Positions 55,752 to 62,982 of a stretch of DNA of 64,000 nt are shown piece after piece. The translations under genes and the position numbers were made by a program. Origin of the DNA: Palsa-504 sp963822765 (GTDB lineage: Bacteria > Actinomycetota > Actinomycetes > Streptosporangiales > Streptosporangiaceae); contig CAWGJL010000050.1 in NCBI GenBank assembly GCA_963822765.1, positions 124,001 to 188,000 of the forward strand, written 5' to 3'. Under the pieces are notes generated by a model. The model did not search any database, had not been told where the DNA came from, and saw only the letters and a program-made list of their open reading frames with translations. Position 1 is the stretch's first letter, and the number at the start of each line of letters is the position of its first letter.

Positions 55752-57063
55752 CGTCGCCCCCAGTGCCATCCAAAGGCACCCGGCTGAACCGCCGCAGCAA
55801 CCAGATGACCGCAAAGGCCAGCAACAGGTAGACCAGGCACAGCGCCCCGTAGCTGACCGGGATCACGTGCGCCCCGGTCACGGCCTGGTTGACCCGCATC
55901 ACGTCGTAGACGATCCACGGCTGCCGCCCCACCTCGGTGGTGATCCACCCCGCGATCAGCGCCACCACCGAGAGCGGCCCGGCCGCCAGCACCGCCCAGT
56001 AAAACCACCGCCCAGACGGCAACGACCGGCGGCGCACCCGGAAATACAGAAAGCACAGCCCGAGCAGCGCCAGCAGCGTCCCGATCCCCACCATGGCCTG
56101 GAACGCGAACCGCACCACGTTCACCGGCGGCTGGTCGGCCAGCGGGACAATGGACAGCCCCTTGACCGTCGCGTTCGGGTTGTGGAACGCGAGCAGCGCC
56201 AGCAGCCGCGGGATCTCGATCCCCCAGACCACGGCGTGCCCGTTGTACCAGCCGAGCAGGTGCTCGGCCGCGCCCCGGGTGGTCTGGGCCAGCCCCTCCA
56301 TCGCGGCCAGCTTGACCGGCTGGTAGACGGCCACGTCCCGCGCCGCCCAGTCGCCCACCACCACCTGCAGCGGCGAGGCGACCGCCGCGGCAGAAAGCGA
56401 GATGCCCAGCGCCGTCCGCTCGTACCGCCCCCGCCGCCCGCGCAGCATGCCCCACGCGTAGGCGCCCGCCATCAAGAACCCGCACACGATGTAGCCCGCG
56501 AAGTACATGTGCACGTACTCGGCGAAGAAGAACGGGTTGCCGAACAGCGCCGACCACGGGTGCGCGTCCACCGCCCGCCCGCCGCTCAGCACAAACCCGC
56601 TGGGATGGTTCATCCACGCGTTGACCGCGATGACGAAGAACAACCCGGTCACACCCGCCACAGCGATCGGCAATCCGCACCAGAAATGAAACCGCGGCCG
56701 GAGCCGGTCCCAGCCGTAGACGTAGATCCCGATAAAGATCGCCTCGACAAAGAACGAGAAGCCCTCAAGCGTGAAGCCCAGGCCGAACACGTTCCCGAAG
56801 TCCTGCATCCACACCGGCCACAGCAGCCCGAGCTCGAAGGACAAGATCGTCCCGGTGACCACGCCCACCGCGAACAGCGCCAGCATGATCTTGGACCAGC
56901 GCCGGGCCAGCGTCCGGTACAGCGGGTCGCCGGTGCGCAGGTAGCGCCACTCCGCGAACAGCACCAGGGCCGGGAACGCGATGCCGAAGCAGACCAGCGG
57001 AATGTGCACGGACAGGGACAGCGCCTGCATCTGGCGCGCCTCGAACAGGTACCGCTGATCCAC
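55741..57063 (-). CDS. cydA: Cytochrome bd oxidase subunit I
   Basis: The 440-residue protein begins MDQRYLFEARQMQALSLSVHIPL, which contains the heme-ligand histidine, and has GFTLEGFSFFVEAIFIGIYVYGWDRL and the GRQPWIV motif of the quinol site (Q-loop is of the short type). It oxidises menaquinol and reduces oxygen to water. cydB follows with an 11-base overlap. This is the form common in Actinobacteria. Confidence 0.95.
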   Translation of the reverse strand: MDQRYLFEARQMQALSLSVHIPLVCFGIAFPALVLFAEWRYLRTGDPLYRTLARRWSKIMLALFAVGVVTGTILSFELGLLWPVWMQDFGNVFGLGFTLEGFSFFVEAIFIGIYVYGWDRLRPRFHFWCGLPIAVAGVTGLFFVIAVNAWMNHPSGFVLSGGRAVDAHPWSALFGNPFFFAEYVHMYFAGYIVCGFLMAGAYAWGMLRGRRGRYERTALGISLSAAAVASPLQVVVGDWAARDVAVYQPVKLAAMEGLAQTTRGAAEHLLGWYNGHAVVWGIEIPRLLALLAFHNPNATVKGLSIVPLADQPPVNVVRFAFQAMVGIGTLLALLGLCFLYFRVRRRSLPSGRWFYWAVLAAGPLSVVALIAGWITTEVGRQPWIVYDVMRVNQAVTGAHVIPVSYGALCLVYLLLAFAVIWLLRRFSRVPLDGTGGDDAG

Positions 57064-57163
57064 GGCGCCCCGCGAGCGAGAGAAAAACCACGCCCCCTAG
57101 TCAACTCCCGCCCCGCTTCCCCCTCCCCAGCACCCCCCCGCCCCCCGCCCCGCCGCTACCTTT

Positions 57164-57207
57164 ACCAAGCATCACGCTTGACATCCCAATCCGATGCTTG
57201 GTATAGT
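57164..57207 (+). promoter_or_regulatory. Strong promoter within an inverted repeat
   Basis: TTGACA (57178-57183), 18 bases, TATAGT (57202-57207) is the most canonical promoter in the window. ACCAAGCAT (57164-57172) and ATGCTTGGT (57194-57202) form a perfect 9-bp dyad around and inside it, suited to repression by the XRE protein encoded downstream. Confidence 0.7.
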
Positions 57208-57240
57208 TAGCACAACGAATCCGAAAAGGAGATACACACC

Positions 57241-57531
57241 ATGCCTAGCACCACGCAGGAAGTGCAGGACGAGATCCTGAACACCGTCCGCAAGAGCCAG
57301 GAGACCGTCATCGAGGCGATCAAGTCCTGGGTCGAGACCGTCCAGTCCGTCACCCCCAGGCTGCCGTCCGTGAACGTGCCGCTCGCCGACAAGCTGCCCA
57401 AGCCGGAGGAGGTCGTGGCCAACGCGTACGACTTCGCCGAGAAGCTGCTGGCCGGCCAGCGCAAGTTCGCCGAGGACGTGGTGAAGGCCCTGACCCCGCC
57501 CGAGGACAGCAAGCCCAGGGCCAGCAAGTAA
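57241..57531 (+). CDS. Small helical phasin/HbhA-like protein
   Basis: AAAGGAGA precedes the ATG; 96 residues. A helical, charged protein with ILNTVRKSQETVIEAIKSW and PKPEEVVANAYDFAEKLLAGQRKF, resembling small phasin-like or heparin-binding-hemagglutinin-like proteins of Actinobacteria. Such proteins coat lipid or polyester granules. The canonical promoter suggests high expression. The XRE regulator lies downstream. Confidence 0.75.
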   Translation: MPSTTQEVQDEILNTVRKSQETVIEAIKSWVETVQSVTPRLPSVNVPLADKLPKPEEVVANAYDFAEKLLAGQRKFAEDVVKALTPPEDSKPRASK

Positions 57532-57546
57532 TCCAACCCGGACCCT

Positions 57547-57585
57547 GTACGCGGCAGCACGGCAAAGACCGGAGCTGCCGCGTAC
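57547..57585 (+). terminator. 12-bp perfect hairpin between phasin-like and XRE genes
   Basis: GTACGCGGCAGC and GCTGCCGCGTAC around a 15-base loop. It may end or attenuate most transcripts after the phasin-like gene; a TATAGTTT stretch follows. Confidence 0.6.
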
Positions 57586-57613
57586 TATAGTTTGCGAGAG
57601 CCAGGAGGTGGCC

Positions 57614-57994
57614 GTGAAGGACCCGTGGGAGACGCAGCGGGAGGCGCTCGGTGCCTTCATCCGCACCCAGCGCCGGATGGCCAACCTGTCGCTGCGCCAG
57701 CTCGCGGAGCTGACCCACCTGTCGAACCCGTACCTCAGCCAGATCGAGCGCGGCCTGCACCAGCCCTCGGTGCGCGTGCTCAAGCAGATCTCCGACGCGC
57801 TCAACGTGTCCGCGGAGACGCTGATGGCCCAGGCCGGCCTCATCGACAAGGTCGCGGCCGACGCGGCGGGCGAGAGCGCCGAGGCCGCCCCGAAGGCCAT
57901 CCCGCCGACCGAGGACGCGATCCGCGCCGACGAACGCCTCAGCGCGGAGCAGAAGGCGGCCCTGATCGCCGTCTACCGCAGCATGCTCGGCTAG
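57614..57994 (+). CDS. XRE-family transcriptional regulator
   Basis: GGAGG at 57604-57608 sets the GTG at 57614 as start, giving 126 residues. The helix-turn-helix is at about 13-70 (IRTQRRMANLSLRQLAELTHL, then NPYLSQIERGLHQPSVRVLKQIS) and the C-terminus is helical (SAEQKAALIAVYRSM). It is the expected controller of the phasin-like gene through the ACCAAGCAT palindrome. Confidence 0.85.
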   Translation: MKDPWETQREALGAFIRTQRRMANLSLRQLAELTHLSNPYLSQIERGLHQPSVRVLKQISDALNVSAETLMAQAGLIDKVAADAAGESAEAAPKAIPPTEDAIRADERLSAEQKAALIAVYRSMLG

Positions 57995-58005
57995 GCTCGC
58001 CCGGC

Positions 58006-58407
58006 TCAGTCCGGCAGCGGCAACGGCCCGGTTCCCGCGGGCATGTGCGCGAGCGCCTCCTCCAGGCTGGTGAAGGTGGGGATCACCCGGTCGACCCCGG
58101 TGAGCTCGAAGATGCGCGGCACCGCCGCCCCGGACAGGGCCAGCAGCATCTGGCCGCCCGCGGCCCGGGCCCGCTTGTGCGCCTCGATCAGGGCCGCGAT
58201 CGCCGCCGAGTCGCAGAACCGGGTCCGCGTCATGTCGACCACGAACGCCGGACGCCCGGCCGATTCAAACCGGGCCGCCGCATCAAGCCCAGCCCCTTCG
58301 AGCAGGCCCGCGCGCAGCCCGGCGGCATTGGTGATGTCGATCTCCTCGGGGGCCGTCACCACCGGTACGCCCCGCACCAACTCGACGGGGAAGATGTCCT
58401 GACGCAT
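58006..58407 (-). CDS. STAS-domain anti-sigma factor antagonist
   Basis: ATG at 58407; 133 residues. The STAS fold is marked by VVTAPEEIDITNAAGLRAGL and the FCDSAAIAALIEAHKRAR phosphorylation loop, where the serine after Asp is the switch residue. It would bind and release an anti-sigma factor when unphosphorylated. No kinase or sigma gene is adjacent. Confidence 0.88.
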   Translation of the reverse strand: MRQDIFPVELVRGVPVVTAPEEIDITNAAGLRAGLLEGAGLDAAARFESAGRPAFVVDMTRTRFCDSAAIAALIEAHKRARAAGGQMLLALSGAAVPRIFELTGVDRVIPTFTSLEEALAHMPAGTGPLPLPD

Positions 58408-58509
58408 CTGCGTCACCTCCCGTGGCCCAGACCGGTGGCCCGATCGCACTCTCAGCATCCGCGCCGAGCAGACACCTGTCAATAGAAACCCGAGAAAAAT
58501 CTCATGCGT

Positions 58510-58541
58510 ATATACTCGCGCGAATTATCTCGCGAGTATAT
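58510..58541. promoter_or_regulatory. 11-bp perfect inverted repeat before the winged-helix gene
   Basis: ATATACTCGCG, ten bases, CGCGAGTATAT. The highest-quality palindrome in the window, 11 bases before the ATG of a small winged-helix protein; its likely own operator. Confidence 0.65.
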
Positions 58542-58552
58542 GATCAGCTGGT

Positions 58553-58870
58553 ATGAGTGATCCTGCCGACATCGGGGGTGCCTGGACCATCCTGACCGGG
58601 CACGGGCACGTCCTGGTCGAGATCGCCCGCGACCCCGGAGCCCGGATCCGGGACATCAGCGCCGCCGTCGGGCTGACCGAGCGTACCGTCCAGGCCATCG
58701 TGACCGACCTCGAGACCGCCGGCTACCTCACCCGCACCCGGACCGGCCGCCGCACCAGGTACACCGTGAACCACGACAGCCTCTTCCGGCACTCGGCTCA
58801 GGAGGGACTCAGGATCGGCCCGTTCCTGGCCCTGCTCTCGACCGCCCACGACGACACCGCGGACACCTAA
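58553..58870 (+). CDS. Small winged-helix transcriptional regulator
   Basis: The 105-residue protein is a winged helix: HVLVEIARDPGARIRDISAAVGLTERTVQAIVTDLE, then a wing TRTGRRTRYTV. It resembles MarR/ArsR-like regulators without extra domains or cysteine metal sites. No Shine-Dalgarno precedes the ATG. A strong palindrome directly upstream suggests autoregulation. Confidence 0.8.
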   Translation: MSDPADIGGAWTILTGHGHVLVEIARDPGARIRDISAAVGLTERTVQAIVTDLETAGYLTRTRTGRRTRYTVNHDSLFRHSAQEGLRIGPFLALLSTAHDDTADT

Positions 58871-58873
58871 ACA

Positions 58874-58914
58874 AAAATCATTTCTTCCGAACGAACCCTG
58901 GTGCGTGCCACCGC
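58874..58914. repeat. Copy B of the recurrent 35-40 bp element
   Basis: AAAATCATTTCTTCCGAACG, then AACCCTGGTGCGTGCC, directly after the winged-helix stop. Confidence 0.5.
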
Positions 58915-59006
58915 CCACCTGGATTGCGCTCCGCCTCGCCCGCGACCCCGTCCCACCCAGCGGGTTGCCCCACCGCCGCGTGACGCCGTCCCACCGAACG
59001 CATGCC

Positions 59007-59843
59007 CTACCGAACGCGTGACGCCGCGTCGGTGACGTGCCGGAGCAGGACCGCGGTGGTCACCGGCCCGACGCCGCCCGGCACCGGGCTGAGCGCGGCC
59101 ACATCGGCCACCTTGGGGTCGACGTCCCCGGCCAGCCCGCCGTCCGGGGTGGCGTTGGTGCCGACGTCGATGACGGTGGCGCCCGGCGTCACGTGATCCG
59201 GGCCGATCAGGTGGGCGCGGCCCGCGGCCACCACGAGCACGTCGGCCTGCCTGGTGATCGCGGTCAGGTCCCGGGTGCGCGAGTGGGCGATGGTGACCGT
59301 CGCGTTCCGGTCGAGCAGCAGGTGCGCCACCGGCTTGCCCACCACCACCGAACGTCCCACCACCACCGCCCGCCGCCCCTCCAGCTCCACCTGGTGATGG
59401 TCTAGCAGCCGGAGCACGGCCTCGGCGGTGGCCGGCGCGAAGGCCGGCAGCCCGGCCATCAGCCGCCCGAGCGAGACCGGGTTGGCCCCGTCCACGTCCT
59501 TGGCCGGGTCGATGGCGGCGGCCAGTTCGGCCAGCCGCGCGCCGCCCGGCAGCGGGGTGGTCAAGATGATCCCGGCCACGGTCGGGTCGGCGGACAGCGC
59601 GCTCAGCTGCGCGGCGATGCCGTCCGCGGCGGCCCCCGGGCCGAGGTCCTCGACCTCGCACCCGATCCCGGCCTTGGCCGCCGCCGAGGCGAGCGACCGG
59701 ACGTACCACGCGCTGGCCTCGTCGTCGGTGGCCGTGACCACGGACAGCCGCGGCGGATGGCCCAGGGCCGCCACCGCGGCCGCCGCCGACGCAGTCCCGG
59801 ACCGGATCCCGGCCGCGAGCTCTCGTCCGGACAGCACGGTCAC
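59007..59843 (-). CDS. folD: FolD-like methylenetetrahydrofolate dehydrogenase, active-site lysine missing
   Basis: GTG start; 278 residues. NAD(P)-binding VVVGRSVVVGKPVAHLLLDRNATV, PLPGGARLAE and VIDVGTN are clear FolD markers. The usual catalytic lysine of the Tyr-x-x-x-Lys pair is leucine (YVRSL), and the Pro-Cys-Thr-Pro segment reads PATAEAV. The lysine is needed for cyclohydrolase activity, so this protein is probably a dehydrogenase only. It overlaps the FchA-like gene (GTGA), whose product could supply the missing step. A normal FolD may exist elsewhere in the genome. Confidence 0.87.
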   Translation of the reverse strand: MTVLSGRELAAGIRSGTASAAAAVAALGHPPRLSVVTATDDEASAWYVRSLASAAAKAGIGCEVEDLGPGAAADGIAAQLSALSADPTVAGIILTTPLPGGARLAELAAAIDPAKDVDGANPVSLGRLMAGLPAFAPATAEAVLRLLDHHQVELEGRRAVVVGRSVVVGKPVAHLLLDRNATVTIAHSRTRDLTAITRQADVLVVAAGRAHLIGPDHVTPGATVIDVGTNATPDGGLAGDVDPKVADVAALSPVPGGVGPVTTAVLLRHVTDAASRVR

Positions 59844-60454
59844 CGGCTGATCTCCTCGCGCACCGCGGCCACCACCCGGTCGGCACGGGTCACCACCTCG
59901 TCGGTGACCTCGGCCATGACCGCCAGCTCGTCAAGCACCGCGGGGTTCTTGAGCCCGCGCAGGTTGACCTCGATGTTGACCTGGGCCGTGACCGCCGCCG
60001 CCCGGGCCGCCTCGGCGGCCGCCGCCACGTCGGTGATCACGTTGCGGTTGCCGGCCGGGCGCAGCTCCTCGGCCAGGCTGACCAGGAGCAGCGCCAGGCG
60101 CACCACGTCGGCGGGCGGCCGGGCCGCCTCGGCCAGCGCCTCCGCGATGGCCGCCGACCGGGCCTGCTTTTCCTCGTCGGTGTCCTTGGGCAGCGCGTAG
60201 GCGCCGGCCACCGCCCCGAACGCGGCGGCGTCCCGCTCGGCCAGCGTCAGGGCGTCGTTCCTGATCCCGTCGGCCTCGGTGATCACGTGGCTCATCAGGT
60301 CGGCGTCGTACTTGGCGGCGTCGCTGTACCTGGCCACCATGGCCAGCAGGGCCGCGGACTGCGCGGCGTGCAGGGCGGCGGTCGCGCCGCCGCCCGGGGC
60401 GGGTACCCGGGCGGCGAGCTGGTCGAGGAAGGCGGTGATCGTCTCGTCGCGCAT
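59840..60454 (-). CDS. fchA: Methenyltetrahydrofolate cyclohydrolase / formiminotetrahydrofolate cyclodeaminase family
   Basis: The 204-residue helical protein has VPAPGGGATAALHAAQSAALLAMV, the FTCD_C/FchA signature, and a late helical region (AAVTAQVNIEVNLRGLKNP). It converts 5-formimino- or 5,10-methenyl-THF with hydrolysis or deamination. The GTGA overlap with the folD-like gene makes the two a coupled pair acting on successive one-carbon steps. Confidence 0.88.
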   Translation of the reverse strand: MRDETITAFLDQLAARVPAPGGGATAALHAAQSAALLAMVARYSDAAKYDADLMSHVITEADGIRNDALTLAERDAAAFGAVAGAYALPKDTDEEKQARSAAIAEALAEAARPPADVVRLALLLVSLAEELRPAGNRNVITDVAAAAEAARAAAVTAQVNIEVNLRGLKNPAVLDELAVMAEVTDEVVTRADRVVAAVREEISR

Positions 60455-60493
60455 ACCGTGAGGTTATCGAGAAGCATCACCTACAGTTGGATC

Positions 60494-60777
60494 ATGCGCG
60501 GGTATACCCAGGACAAAGATGCTTACCTCAAGCGGCTGCGCCGCATTGAGGGTCAGGTGCGCGGGCTCCAGCGGATGGTCGAGAACGACACGTACTGCAT
60601 CGACATCTTGACCCAGGTCTCCGCGGTGACCCGGGCGCTGCAGGCCGTCGCCCTCGGCCTGGTCGAGGACCACCTCGGGCACTGCGTCACGCAGGCCATC
60701 GAGGAGGGCGGCCCGGAAGCCACAGAAAAGGTGAAGGAAGCCTCCGAGGCGATCGCCCGCCTGGTCCGGTCCTTAGT
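60494..60777 (+). CDS. csoR: CsoR-family metal-sensing repressor, stop lost by a frame disruption
   Basis: The protein begins MRGYTQDKDAYLKRLRRIEGQVRGLQRMV and has the copper-site residues: Cys in YCIDILTQ, then His and Cys in EDHLGHCV (the C-H-C set). The expected end is EAIARLVRS followed by a stop, and a TAG is at 60775-60777 in the next frame (CCTTAG). As given, the frame reads on to 60916 with residues antisense to the neighbouring gene. One extra T near 60773 explains it. CsoR blocks copper-response genes and releases on Cu(I). No copper transporter is in the window. Confidence 0.8.
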
Positions 60778-61674
60778 TCAGAACACCGACCGGGGCAGGT
60801 CCAGCGGCGGGACCTCGAAGTCCGCCCGGGACTCCTCGAGCCAGTCCTGCACCGGGCTCGGATCGGTGCCGGTCACCTCGCGCACATCGGCCGTCACCGT
60901 GTCCGCGCCGCCCTGACGGATCCAGTCGAACAGCTCCAGGTTCCCGTCCGCCTGCCACTCGCTGACCCCGCCGGCCAGCATGAGCTGGCGCGCGCGGTCG
61001 GGCGGCTGGTCGGTGTAGCCGACCTCCCGCGCGAACACGGTCGAGATCCGCCCCGCGACGTCCTTGAACCGCAGCGACTCCGGCCCGGTCAGCGTGTGCA
61101 CCACGCCCTCATGGCCCGTGCTGGTCAGCACCTGCGCCGCGACCGCGGCCACGTCGCTGGCCGCCACGAACCCGACCCGTCCGTGCCCGGCCGGCGCGGA
61201 GATCTCCGCCGACTCGCGCATGGGCCCCGCGAAGGCCAGCAGGTCCTCCATGTACAGCGCGGGGGCCAGGTAGGTGGCCGGCAGGCCGGTCGCGTCCAGG
61301 TGCGCCGCGATCTGCCGGTGGCTGACCATGAACCGGACCTCGCAGCCCGGGTCGGCGAAGCCGTCGGCCGCGACCTTGACCACGTGCGGGCCGTGCCCGG
61401 CGGCCACCAGCGCGTCGATGAACACCGTCTCCAGCTCGGCCTGCTCCTCGATCGCCGGGCTCAGCAGGAAGACCCGGTCGAAACCGCGCAGCACCTCGGC
61501 CGGCGGCGGGTCGTCGAACGTCGCCACCACGTGCTGCGGCGTCCCCGGCAGGTCGGCGGCCTTGGCCGGCACCCGCACCATCGCCGTGACGTCGGCGCGC
61601 GCGTCGGCCAGCGCCTCCAGTAGGTGGTAGCCAACCCGCCCGGTCGCTCCGGTCACCAGTATCACGACGATCAC
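60778..61674 (-). CDS. NmrA-like NAD(P)-binding protein
   Basis: The 298-residue protein begins with ILVTGATGRVGYHLLEAL, the Rossmann loop TGATGRVG, and continues with NmrA-type strands (HVVATFDDPP, VFLLSPAIEEQ, MVSHRQIAAHLDATGLPATYL). Members act as NAD(P)-dependent redox sensors or reductases. Convergent with csoR. Confidence 0.9.
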   Translation of the reverse strand: MIVVILVTGATGRVGYHLLEALADARADVTAMVRVPAKAADLPGTPQHVVATFDDPPPAEVLRGFDRVFLLSPAIEEQAELETVFIDALVAAGHGPHVVKVAADGFADPGCEVRFMVSHRQIAAHLDATGLPATYLAPALYMEDLLAFAGPMRESAEISAPAGHGRVGFVAASDVAAVAAQVLTSTGHEGVVHTLTGPESLRFKDVAGRISTVFAREVGYTDQPPDRARQLMLAGGVSEWQADGNLELFDWIRQGGADTVTADVREVTGTDPSPVQDWLEESRADFEVPPLDLPRSVF

Positions 61675-61911
61675 CCTATAGCCTCCGGCCGTACGCCACG
61701 GGACGCCCCCGGTCAGGCGACCCAGCGCAGCCGGAGTTCGTCGCTGTGGCCAGACCAGCCACGCCTCATATCCCCGACGCTACGCCTCCGCCCGCCCGCC
61801 GTACATCCGGCCCGCCGCCGTGACGGCAGCAGAGGCTGGTGCGTCCGTCCTGGCCGGGTCTACGATCTTTAGACCGCAGTCCCTTCGCCTTTCTCACCGA
61901 GGGGAATCTCG

Positions 61912-62235
61912 ATGACGCTCTACATGTACCAAGCCTCCTACACCGCAAAGTCAATGGCGGCTCAGCTCCAGGAGCCGCAAGACCCGATGGAAACGATCAG
62001 GCCGACCCTGGAAGATCTGGGCGCCAAGATCTTGGTGGCGGGCTTTCCGTTTGGCGAGTACGACGTGCTCGTCGTGTACGAGGCGCCCGATGATATGACC
62101 GCGGCCAGCGTCGCGATGGCCGTTGCCGCCGCGGGCGAGGTCAAGTCGGCCAAGACCACGCGCCTGCTCAGCGGAGAGGAATGGCTCGAGTCGTTGCGCA
62201 AACGCAGGATCGTCACCCTGCGGAAAGCGCAGTAG
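61912..62235 (+). CDS. GYD-domain protein
   Basis: The 107-residue protein fits the GYD family: an N-terminal beta strand (YMYQASYTAKSM), GFPFGEYDVLVVYEAPDD in the place of the Gly-Tyr-Asp signature and a helix (TAASVAMAVAAAGEVKSAKTTRLL). Function is unknown; it probably forms a ferredoxin-like dimer. A GAGGGGAA-type site precedes the ATG. Confidence 0.85.
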   Translation: MTLYMYQASYTAKSMAAQLQEPQDPMETIRPTLEDLGAKILVAGFPFGEYDVLVVYEAPDDMTAASVAMAVAAAGEVKSAKTTRLLSGEEWLESLRKRRIVTLRKAQ

Positions 62236-62276
62236 CCGCACGATCGCCGCAACTGTCATTAGCGCGCCCGGCGGCG

Positions 62277-62585
62277 TCAGTCGTCCAGGACGGCCACGAA
62301 CATCCTCGACCCCGGCGGGGCGATGCTCTGGTAGTCGGCTGCGGTTGCCTTCCCCTCCTCCGACCCGAGCCCCGCCTCAAGCGCCCCCGGGTCCGCGAAG
62401 TACAACTCGGCGGACCGGTAGTAGGTCCGCTCGCCAGCGTCAGCCGCAGCGACGAAACGCGCCGTCTCAGCGCGCAGCAGGCCGGGAATGCTGGCCACCA
62501 GAGGCATGTGCGTGGCGAAGTAGTGCCGGTCGAAGGCATCTGAATCATCAGGGCGTGTGTATAGCACCACAAGCTTCACCGTCAT
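62277..62585 (-). CDS. EthD-family protein
   Basis: ATG at 62585; 102 residues. VKLVVLYTRPDDSDAFDRHYFATHMPLVASIPGL is the EthD signature (Tyr, His pair), followed by YRSAELYFADPGALEAGL. The family has a ferredoxin-like fold and is linked to ether or small-molecule degradation. It faces the GYD gene convergently. Confidence 0.88.
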   Translation of the reverse strand: MTVKLVVLYTRPDDSDAFDRHYFATHMPLVASIPGLLRAETARFVAAADAGERTYYRSAELYFADPGALEAGLGSEEGKATAADYQSIAPPGSRMFVAVLDD

Positions 62586-62684
62586 GCCGTGACGGTACGC
62601 CCAGCGGCACGATCGTGTCATCCACTAGCGCCCGCCCGAACTGGCCCTTACCGGGCGTCCCGGAGCCGGGGCCGGTCCGGATCC

Positions 62685-62808
62685 GCCTCACACGGGGCCC
62701 GCCTCATACGGGCCTGCCTCATACGGGCCTGCCTCCCACGGGCCTGCCTCCCACGGGCCCGCCTCACACGGGCCTGCCTGCGTACCTCACACGTGCCCGC
62801 CTCACCCG
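62685..62808 (+). repeat. 15-bp tandem repeat array
   Basis: About seven units close to CCTCATACGGGCCTG, with variants CCTCCCACGGGCCTG and CCTCACACGGGCCCG, lie between the EthD gene and the DUF222 gene. No gene is supported there. Confidence 0.75.
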
Positions 62809-62908
62809 CCACTGGCTTCTCTGCCCTCGGGATGAGCCTGCCCGTCCGCCTTCAGCCTGCAGTTCTGATCCATCGATTCCCTCGTTCCCGCGTGTTTTTT
62901 CCGGAAAA

Positions 62909-62930
62909 TGTCAGTGTGTCGAGATAAAAT
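62909..62930 (+). promoter_or_regulatory. PafBC-type DNA-damage promoter of the DUF222 gene
   Basis: TGTCAGTG, 8 bases, TAAAAT, an exact match to the TGTCRGTG-N8-TANNNT pattern. Confidence 0.75.
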
Positions 62931-62982
62931 CGAACTGAGATCGCAACATCGCCGGCCTGCCCTTCGAACCGCGAGGGAGGTG

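Noticed and set aside
60778..60916. True C-terminal extension of CsoR
   Set aside because: The extra residues are antisense to the NmrA-like gene and follow an expected stop displaced by one base.
62685..62808. Repeat array as a PHTGL-repeat protein
   Set aside because: No ribosome site and no constant frame; a DNA minisatellite is simpler.
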